Shown here: positions 31,492 to 40,019 of the stretch, piece by piece | How positions within the stretch are numbered: the stretch's first letter is position 1 | Layout of the letters: each line of letters opens with the position of its first letter | Assembly: GCA_964536975.1 (NCBI GenBank) | Contig: CAZHYS010000001.1 | Location: 54,919 to 118,918, forward strand | From: JAKQDP01 sp964536975 | Lineage (GTDB): Bacteria > Patescibacteriota > Patescibacteriia > 2-01-FULL-39-33 | DNA: 64,000 bases | Direction of reading: 5' to 3' | Program-made: the position numbers and the translations under genes | Notes under the pieces: model-generated | Told to the model about the DNA's origin: nothing | Database searches by the model: none | The model's input: only the letters and a program-made list of their open reading frames with translations

Positions 31492-31845
31492 ATGTTTAGG
31501 TTTGAAAGTTTGGAAATATGGCAGGAAGCCATTAAATTTTCTAATTTAATTTATAATATAACAGGAAAGTTTCCCAAAGAAGAATTATTTGGATTGGCCA
31601 GTCAATTAAATAGAGCGGCGGTTTCGGTTTCTGCAAATATAGCCGAAGGATCAGCAGCTGCCTCGGTAAAAGAATTTACTATGTTTCTTGGCTTTTCAAT
31701 CCGCTCGGGAGTTGAAGTTATTTCGGAATTATTTATCGCAAAGGAGAGGGGATATATTAAAGATCAAGAATTTCAAGAATTATATTCTATCGGGGAAATA
31801 TTAATAAAAAGAATAACTTTTTTCAAAAACAATTTAAAAAAATAG
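31492..31845 (+). CDS. Four-helix-bundle protein (S23/bAvd-like)
   Basis: A 117-residue helical protein with the family pattern FRFESLEIWQEAIKFSN, FGLASQLNRAAVSVSANIAEGS and EFTMFLGFSIRSGVEVISEL. It is a second, clearly diverged member of the family in the hydrogenase locus (compare 25325). A TATAAT box lies 8 bases before the ATG, suggesting a leaderless transcript of its own. The function is unknown; a link to the hydrogenase beyond position cannot be shown. Confidence 0.88.
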   Translation: MFRFESLEIWQEAIKFSNLIYNITGKFPKEELFGLASQLNRAAVSVSANIAEGSAAASVKEFTMFLGFSIRSGVEVISELFIAKERGYIKDQEFQELYSIGEILIKRITFFKNNLKK

Positions 31846-31895
31846 GCAGATGTCATGTGTTATGAGCCATATGCCATTAGCCATAAGCTAATTTT

Positions 31896-32150
31896 ATGCA
31901 CGATTTCCATCTCGCCGACCAAATCTACAAGACGATTATGGATTACGCGGCGAAAAACAACCTGAAAAAAATCACCAAAGCGACGATTGAACTCGGCTCA
32001 ATTGTGGAGCATGGCGAAGAAATTTTGCCGGAGAATTTGGTTTTTAACATTAAGATGTTGGCCGAAGGCGGACTAGCGGAAGGCCTGGAAGTGTCTGTCG
32101 CCAAAATCGCCGGCGACAGTTGGATACTTAAGGAGATAGAAGGAGAATAG
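31896..32150 (+). CDS. HypA-like protein lacking the zinc domain
   Basis: An 84-residue protein matching the nickel-binding domain of HypA: MHDFHLADQIYKTIMDYA with His2, KITKATIELGSI, and ILPENLVFNIKMLAEGGLAEGLEVSV. HypA is normally 113-140 residues, with a four-Cys zinc ribbon before the last strand. Here no Cys is present, and the sequence passes straight to a GDSWILKEIEGE ending that resembles HypA's terminal G...IEVE strand, as if the ribbon had been cut out. It could still bind nickel through the N terminus. HypB is not in the window. A 7-bp-like tract (GCCATAT, GCCATTA, GCCATAA) precedes the ATG. Confidence 0.82.
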   Translation: MHDFHLADQIYKTIMDYAAKNNLKKITKATIELGSIVEHGEEILPENLVFNIKMLAEGGLAEGLEVSVAKIAGDSWILKEIEGE

Positions 32151-32262
32151 GAATGAAGTTTCTAATTTCTAATGTCTAATTTCTAATAAAATTCAAATTT
32201 TTAAATTTTATTTGTTTTTTTGTAGTTTTTGATTTTGAATTTTATGCGGCTATCTTAATCTA

Positions 32263-32271
32263 TGTTATAAT
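32263..32271 (+). promoter_or_regulatory. Extended -10 promoter of pgk, leaderless
   Basis: TGT-TATAAT ends 8 bases before the ATG at 32280. No Shine-Dalgarno site is possible within the predicted transcript. Confidence 0.65.
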
Positions 32272-32279
32272 ATGTTCAG

Positions 32280-33455
32280 ATGAAAATAAAATCCATTCGC
32301 CAAGTTAAGAATCTGCGAGGCAAGCGCGTACTCATTCGCGTTGATTTCAACGTGCCGCTTGGCGCCAATGGCAAAGTTGATCCCGAAGAAGAGTACCGGA
32401 TCATTCAGAGCTTGCCGACGATAAAATATTTGATCAAGAAAAAAGCCAAAGTAATCATCATGGCTCATTTGGGCCGGCCGGATGGCAGGGTGGTGGAAAA
32501 ATTCCGCTTGGATCCGGTGGCGGCTCGCTTGGCGCGGCTATTGGGTAAAAGCATTTACAAAAGCGACATCGTCATCGGCAAGGATGTGGAAAAAAAGATT
32601 GCCGAGATGAAAAAGGGCGACGTCTTGATGCTGGAGAATGTCCGGTTTGATCGTCGCGAAGAGACGGGAAACAAGACCTTTGCCAGACAGCTGGCTAAGC
32701 TTGGTGATATTTTCGTCAACGACGGGTTTGCTGTATCTCATCGCGAGCATGTTTCAGTGGCGACAATCCAAAATTATCTCCCTAGCTACGGCGGTTTCCT
32801 TTTGGAACAAGAAATTGATAACTTGAGCGGAGTTTTTGATCGATCGCCCAAGCCGCTGGTGGCCGTTATCGGCGGCGCCAAAATTTCCACCAAAATAAAA
32901 GTCATCGGCAGATTTTTGGATTCGGCTGATTATGTCCTCCTCGGCGGCGCGCTGGCCAACACTGTTCTAAAAGCGCTTGGCGTGGCTGTCGGCAAATCAA
33001 TGATTGAGCCCAAGATGGTAGATGAAATAAGAAAAATAAAATTGACTGATGATCAGTTGCGCGTGCCGGTGGACGGAATTTTCGCGTCCAGCTTCAAGGC
33101 CATCAAGGGCCGAATTGACGCGCTCGGCGATATCCGCAAAAACGAGGTGATTTTGGATATCGGGCCGGATACGATAGAATTATATCGGCATATCATCAGT
33201 CAAGCCAAGACGATCGTGTGGAACGGGCCGATGGGACTGGTTGAAACGCCGTTTTTTGCCCGCGGCACCAGGGAGCTGATCAAGATTTTGGCCGCTTCCA
33301 AAGCCAAGACTATCGTCGGCGGCGGCGAGACAGTGCAACTGATTCGGAAAATGGGTTTGGAAAAAAAGTTTACCTTTATTTCCACCGGCGGCGGCGCGAT
33401 GCTGGAATTTTTGGAAGGGAAGAAGCTACCAGGGCTTAAAAAAATAGTTTCTTGA
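32280..33455 (+). CDS. pgk: Phosphoglycerate kinase
   Basis: A 391-residue two-domain enzyme that makes ATP from 1,3-bisphosphoglycerate. It has RVDFNVPLG, the substrate-binding MAHLGRPDGR, LMLENVRFDRRE, VAVIGGAKISTK, IVWNGPMGLVE and the ATP-site GGGETVQLIRK followed by FISTGGGAMLEFLEG. It starts the lower-glycolysis block (enolase and two phosphoglycerate mutases follow). The extended -10 box lies 8 bases upstream of the ATG, so translation is probably leaderless. Confidence 0.97.
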   Translation: MKIKSIRQVKNLRGKRVLIRVDFNVPLGANGKVDPEEEYRIIQSLPTIKYLIKKKAKVIIMAHLGRPDGRVVEKFRLDPVAARLARLLGKSIYKSDIVIGKDVEKKIAEMKKGDVLMLENVRFDRREETGNKTFARQLAKLGDIFVNDGFAVSHREHVSVATIQNYLPSYGGFLLEQEIDNLSGVFDRSPKPLVAVIGGAKISTKIKVIGRFLDSADYVLLGGALANTVLKALGVAVGKSMIEPKMVDEIRKIKLTDDQLRVPVDGIFASSFKAIKGRIDALGDIRKNEVILDIGPDTIELYRHIISQAKTIVWNGPMGLVETPFFARGTRELIKILAASKAKTIVGGGETVQLIRKMGLEKKFTFISTGGGAMLEFLEGKKLPGLKKIVS

Positions 33456-33678
33456 TAAAATTTTTAATTTTTATTTTTCAATCCGTCACCGTGGATAATT
33501 ATCAGTTTTTAAAAAATAATTATTGTTTAATTGTCCCCACCACAGGCGGGCAGGCGCCGCGGCGGATTGTAAAATTGTTTGGTACCCCCAATTATAGAAG
33601 CGGCATAAAAACAATATAACAATATAGCCATTTAGCAACTTTTATTATAACAACTAAATAATAAATTAACAGACTCCT
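33456..33678. repeat. Gene-free spacer with repeat fragments
   Basis: An AT-rich spacer containing CCACCACAGGCGGGCAGG (related to 16690) and a GCCGCGGCGGATTGT fragment of the TCCGCCGCGGCGGA palindrome family. I see no gene, and no clear promoter for the SIMPL gene. Confidence 0.5.
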
Positions 33679-34488
33679 ATGAATGAAAATTTTTCCGGTG
33701 GTACCCCCAAGTATCACGTCAAATTGGTTTTTTCAGTGTTCGCGATAATCGTGATGATCTTTTTGTCCGCTTATCTCGTCAGCCTGACGCGAAACGCCTG
33801 GGAAAATTACAATTATATCGGTAAGAGTCCCGAATACCAGGATCGGGTCAGTGTTTCCGGCCTTGGCGAGGTGACTGCCAAACCGGATGTGGCGTTGGTA
33901 AATGTCGGCATTATCACCCAGAAGTCAACTGTGGAAGAAGCGCAGACGGAAAATAACAACAAAATGAACGCGATTATCACCGAGCTAAAGGGCCAGTACA
34001 AGATTGCCGAAGAAGATATTAAAACCAGTTATTATCAGATTAACCCTCGTTATGATTGGACCGAAGGTCGCCAAAGGATAATTGGTTATGAAGTTAGCCA
34101 GTCAGTGGAGGTGAAGGTGCGGAATTTTGACAATATCGGCAAGATTGTTTCCATGGCCGGTGAAAAAGGCGCCAATAGCGTCAGTGGTCCGAATTTTACT
34201 ATTGATGATCCGGAAGTTTACAAAGCTGAAGCAAGAAAAGAGGCGATCGCTCAAGCCAAGGAAAAGGCCAAGTCATTGGCCGATGAAGTCGGTATCAATC
34301 TTGGTCGGATAGTCGGCTTTTCCGAGGATATGGCCACGCCGTCATATTATGCCGGCGATTACGCTTACGGAATGGGTAGTTCAGTGGAGGAAAAAGCACT
34401 TTCTTCGGCGGTGCCGCAAGCAGATATCCAATCCGGCAGCCAGGAGGTCAAGGTCAATGTGTATATCACTTACGAGATTGGGAAATAG
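33679..34488 (+). CDS. SIMPL-domain (DUF541) membrane-anchored protein
   Basis: A 269-residue protein with an N-terminal membrane helix (about 12-38) and an outward-facing SIMPL/DUF541 domain: VSVSGLGEVTAKPDVALVNVGI, QKSTVEEAQTENNNKMNAI, IKTSYYQINPRYDW, the GYEVSQSVEVKVRNFDNIG segment and EARKEAIAQAKEKAKSLADEVG. Members are periplasmic or surface proteins such as E. coli YggE, linked to oxidative-stress protection, with no firm molecular role. It stands between pgk and eno but is separated from both by repeats and a terminator. Confidence 0.88.
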   Translation: MNENFSGGTPKYHVKLVFSVFAIIVMIFLSAYLVSLTRNAWENYNYIGKSPEYQDRVSVSGLGEVTAKPDVALVNVGIITQKSTVEEAQTENNNKMNAIITELKGQYKIAEEDIKTSYYQINPRYDWTEGRQRIIGYEVSQSVEVKVRNFDNIGKIVSMAGEKGANSVSGPNFTIDDPEVYKAEARKEAIAQAKEKAKSLADEVGINLGRIVGFSEDMATPSYYAGDYAYGMGSSVEEKALSSAVPQADIQSGSQEVKVNVYITYEIGK

Positions 34489-34502
34489 TTTTTCAAACCA
34501 AC

Positions 34503-34540
34503 TTTTAAAAACAGTCCGCCGCGGCGGACTGTTTTTAAAA
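34503..34540. terminator. Bidirectional terminator built on the TCCGCCGCGGCGGA palindrome
   Basis: A perfect 38-base palindrome: GTCCGCCG-CGGCGGAC core with A-rich left and T-rich right flanks, between the SIMPL and eno genes. Confidence 0.85.
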
Positions 34541-34553
34541 TCCAATGCTTTTG

Positions 34554-34562
34554 TGTTATAAT
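34554..34562 (+). promoter_or_regulatory. Extended -10 promoter of eno
   Basis: TGT-TATAAT, 66 bases before the ATG at 34629. No clear -35 box is needed for this type. Confidence 0.55.
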
Positions 34563-34628
34563 AAATCTGCTATTTTTATCCTAGTGGATATTTTTTAATA
34601 TTATAAATAAATAAGTAAAAAATCGTTT

Positions 34629-35876
34629 ATGTCAAAGATCAAGTCAATCAAGGGTCGGGAAATATTGGATTCTCGGGGTAATCCGACTGTAGAAGTGGAA
34701 GTGGTCTTGTCGAGTGGCAAGAAGGCCTGGGCGGCAGTACCCAGTGGCGCCTCCACTGGCAGCTATGAAGCACTGGAGCTTCGTGATGGCGATAAAAAAA
34801 GATACGGTGGCAAGGGAGTCTTGAAAGCGGTCAAAAATATCAATGAAAAAATAGCCCCCAAACTGAAAGGAATGGAAGTGGCCAAACAAAGGGAAATTGA
34901 TAAAATGATGCTTGATCTTGATGGCACGGAAAACAAATCAAAATTGGGCGCCAACGCCATTTTGGGCGTATCATTGGCAGTGGCGCGAGCCGCGGCGATT
35001 GACGCCAAAAAGCCGCTTTATGCTTATCTCAATAAGAAATTCTGGTCCAAGAAAAAGATGTCTTTTCCGGTGCCGATGATGAATATTATGAATGGCGGCG
35101 CTCATGCCGGCTGGTCCATTGATATCCAGGAGTTTATGGTCACCCCTCAGCAGAATAATGTCAAAGAAGCAGTGCGTTGCGGCGCGGAAATTTTTCACGC
35201 TTTGAAAAAGATTTTGAAAGACAAGGGCTATCAGACCACGGTTGGCGATGAGGGCGGTTATGCGCCGAAATTGCCCGGCAATGAACAGGCGCTCAAGGTG
35301 ATCTTGGAGGCGATTGCCGCTGCTGGCTATAAAGCAGGCAAAGACGTCAAAATCGCCATTGATGCCGCTTCCTCAGAATTCCATAAGGACGGCGTTTATG
35401 ATATGGTGGCGGACAAGAAAAAGAGAAGCGCCGCGGATATGGTGGCAATGTATGGCGATTGGATTACTCGTTATCCGATTGAGTCATTGGAAGACGGCTT
35501 AGCTGAAGATGATTGGGACGGTTGGAAGACCTTGACCGGCAAGCTCGGCAAAAAAATCGCTTTGGTCGGCGATGACTTGTTTGTGACCAATGTCAAGAGA
35601 TTGAAAAAGGGCATAGAACAGGAAGTCGGCAATGCCATTCTGATAAAATTGAACCAAATCGGCAGCTTGACTGAAACTGTGGAAGCGATCAAGCTGGCGC
35701 AGGAGCATGGTTACAAGATCGCTGTGTCGCACAGGAGCGGCGAAACGGTTGATGACTTTATTTCTGATCTGTCTGTCGCTTGCGGCGCCGAGTATATCAA
35801 GACTGGCTCGCTTTGCCGCAGCGAACGCATCGCCAAATACAATCGGCTGATGGAAATTTGGGATGAAATAAAGTAA
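34629..35876 (+). CDS. eno: Enolase
   Basis: A 415-residue enolase that converts 2-phosphoglycerate to phosphoenolpyruvate. It has EILDSRGNPTVEVEV, VPSGASTGSYEALELRD, NAILGVSLAVARA, MNIMNGGAHA, TTVGDEGGYAPKL, LVGDDLFVTN, LIKLNQIGSLTET and AVSHRSGETVDDFISDL with the catalytic Lys and Mg ligands in place. It lies in the lower-glycolysis block. No Shine-Dalgarno site precedes the ATG. Confidence 0.97.
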   Translation: MSKIKSIKGREILDSRGNPTVEVEVVLSSGKKAWAAVPSGASTGSYEALELRDGDKKRYGGKGVLKAVKNINEKIAPKLKGMEVAKQREIDKMMLDLDGTENKSKLGANAILGVSLAVARAAAIDAKKPLYAYLNKKFWSKKKMSFPVPMMNIMNGGAHAGWSIDIQEFMVTPQQNNVKEAVRCGAEIFHALKKILKDKGYQTTVGDEGGYAPKLPGNEQALKVILEAIAAAGYKAGKDVKIAIDAASSEFHKDGVYDMVADKKKRSAADMVAMYGDWITRYPIESLEDGLAEDDWDGWKTLTGKLGKKIALVGDDLFVTNVKRLKKGIEQEVGNAILIKLNQIGSLTETVEAIKLAQEHGYKIAVSHRSGETVDDFISDLSVACGAEYIKTGSLCRSERIAKYNRLMEIWDEIK

Positions 35877-35882
35877 GGCCGC

Positions 35883-36707
35883 ATGGAAAAATATTGTTTT
35901 TTAAATGGTCGGACCGTGTCTTTGAAAAACGCGAAAATACCGATAGATGACATCGGCGTTTTGCGCGCTTATGGCGTTTTTGATTTTCTTCGCACTTATC
36001 ATGGTCGGCTGTTTCTTTTTCGTGAACATTGGCAACGGTTTTGCCGATCGGCCAAGACATTGGGTGTAAAAATTCCGACTTCGGAGGCGCAGACCAAGAA
36101 GATAGTTTATGATTTGATGAAGAAAAATGAGCTGTCAGATGCGACTGCCCGTCTGGTCTTGACTGGCGGCTCAAGTCGAGATGGCATGCATTTTGGCGAT
36201 AGCCAGCCGAACTTTTTCATTCTGCTTGGCAAAATTCCGCCGCGAAAAGAGAAGGATTATATCAATGGCGTGGAATTATTACCGGTAGAACATCAACGGG
36301 AATTTCCGATCGCCAAATCAAATAGTTATTTGACCTCCATAAAATTCAAAAATTTTCCCCATTCAGATAAAATATTGGATTTGCTGTATTGCGACGATGG
36401 AAAAATCTTGGAGGGATCGACTTGCAATTTCTTTCTGATCAAGGGAAATAATTTGATCACAGCCAAGGATGGCATTTTGTCTGGTGTAACGAGAAATTTT
36501 GTCATCAAGCTGGCCAAGAAGAAAATGAAGGTGAAGGAAAGAGAGGTCTTGTTTGAAGAATTAAAACAGGCCGATGAGACGTTTATTACTACCACCACCA
36601 AAGAAATCCTGCCTGTGGTCAAAGTGGGAAAAGTCAAAGTCGGCTCTGGGAAAGTAGGTGAGAAGACAAAAATGTTGATGGGATTGTTTAGAGAAGCGGT
36701 TGGATAG
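35883..36707 (+). CDS. Class IV PLP-dependent aminotransferase (BCAT/D-amino-acid transaminase/ADC lyase family)
   Basis: A fold-type IV enzyme of 274 residues: DDIGVLRAYGVFDFLRTYHGRLFLFREHWQRF, ARLVLTGG, the PLP-Lys segment PIAKSNSYLTSI, CDDGKILEGSTCNFFLIK, GILSGVTRNFVI and ADETFITTTTKEILPV. The family includes branched-chain aminotransferase, D-alanine transaminase and aminodeoxychorismate lyase, which cannot be told apart safely here. It starts 6 bases after eno and is co-transcribed with it. Confidence 0.88.
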   Translation: MEKYCFLNGRTVSLKNAKIPIDDIGVLRAYGVFDFLRTYHGRLFLFREHWQRFCRSAKTLGVKIPTSEAQTKKIVYDLMKKNELSDATARLVLTGGSSRDGMHFGDSQPNFFILLGKIPPRKEKDYINGVELLPVEHQREFPIAKSNSYLTSIKFKNFPHSDKILDLLYCDDGKILEGSTCNFFLIKGNNLITAKDGILSGVTRNFVIKLAKKKMKVKEREVLFEELKQADETFITTTTKEILPVVKVGKVKVGSGKVGEKTKMLMGLFREAVG

Positions 36708-36783
36708 AAAATTGTAATTATTAATTAGAAATTAGGATTTAGAAATTAGAAATTTAATGAGTAATTATTTTTTTTAAAATCCA

Positions 36784-38343
36784 ATGTCTTATAAAATCAG
36801 AAATAATTCAGAAACAAAAAAGGTTGTCCTGCTCATCCTTGACGGCTGGGGTTTGGGCGAGCAAAACGAAGGCAATCCGATTTATCTTGCCAAGACGCCT
36901 TTCATTGACTCGCTTTATCGCGATTATCCCTGGACAACTATTTGCGCCTCCGGCAAATGCTCCGGTTTGCCGCCGAATCAAGTCGGCAACAGTGAAGCCG
37001 GACATATCAATCTTGGCGCGGGCCGGATAGTTGATCAGGACGTGGTTAAGATTTCCAAACAGATAAATACCGGCGAGTTTTTCAAAAATCCTGCCTTTTT
37101 GGCGGCGATAAATCACGCCCGCAAAAATAGAGCCGCCATTCATCTGATGGGGATGCTGTCTAACGGCCAGAGTCCGCATAGCGACCCCGATCATTTGCTG
37201 GCGCTACTCACGTTATTGAGAACCAAGAGAGTAAAAGATATTTATTTGCATCTTTTTACTGACGGCCGCGATTCGCCGCCGCGTTCTTCGCTCAAATCAA
37301 TGATGGCACTAGAAAGATTTTTGAAGCCAAATGAAGTCATTGCCACGGTAATAGGCCGGTTTTACGCTATGGACAGGAAGAAGTCCTGGGAGCGGACGCT
37401 GTGGGCGTATGACGCGATGACATCCGGCCGGGGTCATGTTGGCAAAAGCCCGCAAGCCGGCATCACGCGAGCATACAACGCCAATGTGACTGATGAATTT
37501 ATTGAGCCGGTCGTGATATATAAGAGAGGCAAGGCGGTGCGGCGGATAAAAGATGGCGATAGCGTGATTTTTTTCAATTTGCGGAGCGACCGCGCCAGAC
37601 AGCTGGCCAAACCGTTTGTGCAAAAAGAATTTGAAAAGAAAAATCCCGGCGCGCCCAAGCGCAAAGAAGTTTTGCAGGATGTTTCTTTTGTCGCCATGAC
37701 TGATTTTGGTCCGGACTTGGACAGTATCCTGACGGCTTACCCTTCGGAGGATTTACGCAATACTTTGCCGATGTTGCTTCATGACAAACGCCAGCTTTAT
37801 ATCGCTGAGAGCGAAAAATACGCCCACGTCACTTTCTTTTTCAATGGCGGTTACGCTGATCCCGTGGCGGGCGAGAGGAGAGTCAAGATTCCTTCGCCGA
37901 AGGTGAAGTCTTATGATCAAACGCCGGCAATGTCTATGCCCAAAGTCGCCCAAAAACTAATTGCCAGCCTCAAAACCAGTGATTTTATCTGCGCTAACTT
38001 TGCTTGTCCGGACATGGTCGGGCATACCGGCAACATTAAAGCAGGAATAAAAACCGCCGAAGCAGTTGACAAATACGTCAAAAAAGTGGCTCAAGCTTGC
38101 ATCAGAAATAAGGCTATCTTGATTATTACCGCCGATCATGGTAATCTTGAGCTTATGCTGAATATTGAAACAAACGAAATAATTACCGAGCACACGACCA
38201 ATCCGGTGCCGCTAATTATTATTGATAAAAAGTTTAAAAACAAAAGGATAAAACGGGGCTATCTCGGCGATATCGCGCCGACTATTTTGGATATTTTTGA
38301 TATTGCTAAATCGGCTGAAATGACCAGAAGGAGCCTGCTTTAA
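36784..38343 (+). CDS. gpmI: 2,3-bisphosphoglycerate-independent phosphoglycerate mutase, copy 1
   Basis: A 519-residue alkaline-phosphatase-superfamily mutase that interconverts 3- and 2-phosphoglycerate. The metal and phospho-Ser sites are present: LILDGWG, GNSEAGH, ANFACPDMVGHTG, ITADHGN and EHTTNPVP, with TDGRDSPPRS and GRFYAMDR for substrate. The loop usually read as SDGGVHSH is SNGQSPHSDPDH here, longer and altered around the substrate His. It is followed 3 bases later by a second, more typical copy. A 7-bp-periodic tract (TTAGAAA/TTAGGAT) precedes the gene. Confidence 0.93.
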   Translation: MSYKIRNNSETKKVVLLILDGWGLGEQNEGNPIYLAKTPFIDSLYRDYPWTTICASGKCSGLPPNQVGNSEAGHINLGAGRIVDQDVVKISKQINTGEFFKNPAFLAAINHARKNRAAIHLMGMLSNGQSPHSDPDHLLALLTLLRTKRVKDIYLHLFTDGRDSPPRSSLKSMMALERFLKPNEVIATVIGRFYAMDRKKSWERTLWAYDAMTSGRGHVGKSPQAGITRAYNANVTDEFIEPVVIYKRGKAVRRIKDGDSVIFFNLRSDRARQLAKPFVQKEFEKKNPGAPKRKEVLQDVSFVAMTDFGPDLDSILTAYPSEDLRNTLPMLLHDKRQLYIAESEKYAHVTFFFNGGYADPVAGERRVKIPSPKVKSYDQTPAMSMPKVAQKLIASLKTSDFICANFACPDMVGHTGNIKAGIKTAEAVDKYVKKVAQACIRNKAILIITADHGNLELMLNIETNEIITEHTTNPVPLIIIDKKFKNKRIKRGYLGDIAPTILDIFDIAKSAEMTRRSLL

Positions 38344-38346
38344 TCT

Positions 38347-39933
38347 ATGGAAAAAGAACGTCCCAAACCGGTAGTTCTCATTATTCTTGACGGCTGGGGT
38401 ATTGCGCCGCCTTCCCGGAGCAATGCCATTTCTTTGGCCAAGACCCCGGCTATTGATAATCTTATCAAGACTTATCCGGCTATGACGCTTCAGGCCTCCG
38501 GTGAAGCGGTTGGTTTGTCATGGGGAGAAATGGGCAACAGCGAAGTCGGCCATTTGAATATCGGCTCCGGCCGGTTGGTTTATCAGAATTTGCCGCGGAT
38601 CAATAAAGCGATCACCGACGGCGATTTTTTTGACAACAAAAAATTTCTCGCCGCCATTGAACATGTCCGAAAAAACAGTTCCAATCTCCACCTCGTCGGA
38701 TTGGTATCTTCCGGCGGAGTACATTCATCAATTGATCATTTGTACGCCTTATTTGAGTTTTGCCGCAAAGAAAAATTGAAAGACAAGGTTTTTCTCCACG
38801 CTATTTTGGATGGCCGCGACATGCCGTATAACTCCGGCGCTGATTTCATCAAAGAAGCGGCCGCCCGACTCAATGATTTGAAAGTGGGCCGCATCGCTTC
38901 TGTTTCCGGCCGTTTCTATGCTATGGACCGAGATAATCACTGGGAGCGCATTTCTCTCGCCTACAATGCCATGGTTCGGGGAGAGGCGGAAAGCCGTTTT
39001 GCTGATCCGGTAGAAGCGGTCCGGACGTCTTATGAAAAGAAAATTTATGATGAGGAATTTGTTCCGGCCGTTATCACCGAAAACGGCCAGCCAGTCGGGC
39101 GGATTAAGTCCGGTGACGCGGTGATTTTTTTCAATTTTCGCGCTGACCGCGCCCGAGAGCTGACCAAAACTTTTGTCTTGCCCGGTTTTTCCAAATTTCC
39201 GCGGGAGTATTTGCGGAATTTGTATTTTGTGACAATGACCGAATACGAAGATGATCTGCCGGTGGAGGCGGCCTTTCCGCCGGAAACGATTGACACGCCC
39301 TTGGCCAAGGTTATCGCCGATGCCGGTTTGACCCAGCTCCATATCGCCGAGACGGAAAAATACACCCATGTCACATTTTTTTTAAATGGCGGGACAGAGA
39401 CGGCATTTGCCGGCGAGGAAAGGATCTTGGTGCCTTCTCCTCGGATAAAATCCTACGCTGAAAAGCCGGAAATGGCCGCTCGGGAAATCACTCAAAAAGT
39501 AGCCAAAGAAATTATTGATGATAAATACGATTTTATCGCGATTAATTTTGCCAATGGCGACATGGTCAGTCACACTGGCGATCTCAAAGCGACCGTCAAA
39601 GCCTGCGAGGTGGTTGATGATAGCGTGAAAAAAATCGTGGAGGCGGTTTTGGCTCATGACGGAGTGGCGATTATTACTTCTGATCACGGCAATGCCGAGG
39701 AGTTGATCAATATGCAGTCCGGCAATATTGACAAGGAGCATAGCACCTATCCGGTGCCGTTTATTGTGGTCGGCAAACAATGGGAAGGCCGGACTGCCGG
39801 CAGTGTGGACAGTCCGAATTCTGATTTGAGCTTGGTCAAGCCGTCAGGCCTCCTGTCCGATATCGCGCCGACAATTCTGAAAGTCATGAATCTGCCCAAA
39901 CCCGAAGAAATGACTGGCAAAAGCTTGATCTAA
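38347..39933 (+). CDS. gpmI: 2,3-bisphosphoglycerate-independent phosphoglycerate mutase, copy 2
   Basis: A 528-residue paralogue of the preceding gene with the standard motifs: LIILDGWG, GNSEVGH, VSSGGVHSSIDHL, LDGRDMPYNSG, GRFYAMDRDNHWER, INFANGDMVSHTGD, ITSDHGNAEE and EHSTYPVP. It is the more canonical of the two and probably the main glycolytic enzyme. Divergence between the copies shows the duplication is old or that the two were acquired separately. A terminator follows. Confidence 0.94.
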   Translation: MEKERPKPVVLIILDGWGIAPPSRSNAISLAKTPAIDNLIKTYPAMTLQASGEAVGLSWGEMGNSEVGHLNIGSGRLVYQNLPRINKAITDGDFFDNKKFLAAIEHVRKNSSNLHLVGLVSSGGVHSSIDHLYALFEFCRKEKLKDKVFLHAILDGRDMPYNSGADFIKEAAARLNDLKVGRIASVSGRFYAMDRDNHWERISLAYNAMVRGEAESRFADPVEAVRTSYEKKIYDEEFVPAVITENGQPVGRIKSGDAVIFFNFRADRARELTKTFVLPGFSKFPREYLRNLYFVTMTEYEDDLPVEAAFPPETIDTPLAKVIADAGLTQLHIAETEKYTHVTFFLNGGTETAFAGEERILVPSPRIKSYAEKPEMAAREITQKVAKEIIDDKYDFIAINFANGDMVSHTGDLKATVKACEVVDDSVKKIVEAVLAHDGVAIITSDHGNAEELINMQSGNIDKEHSTYPVPFIVVGKQWEGRTAGSVDSPNSDLSLVKPSGLLSDIAPTILKVMNLPKPEEMTGKSLI

Positions 39934-39965
39934 GGCCGGTTTTGGCCGATTGTCTCGGCTTTTCG

Positions 39966-39992
39966 CCCCCTTTCGACGGGGTTGTTTTTTTT
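39966..39992 (+). terminator. Terminator of the glycolysis operon
   Basis: CCCC, loop CTTTCGA-like, GGGG, then TTGTTTTTTTT. Confidence 0.7.
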
Positions 39993-40019
39993 GGGAAAAA
40001 ATGTTATTTTAATTATATT

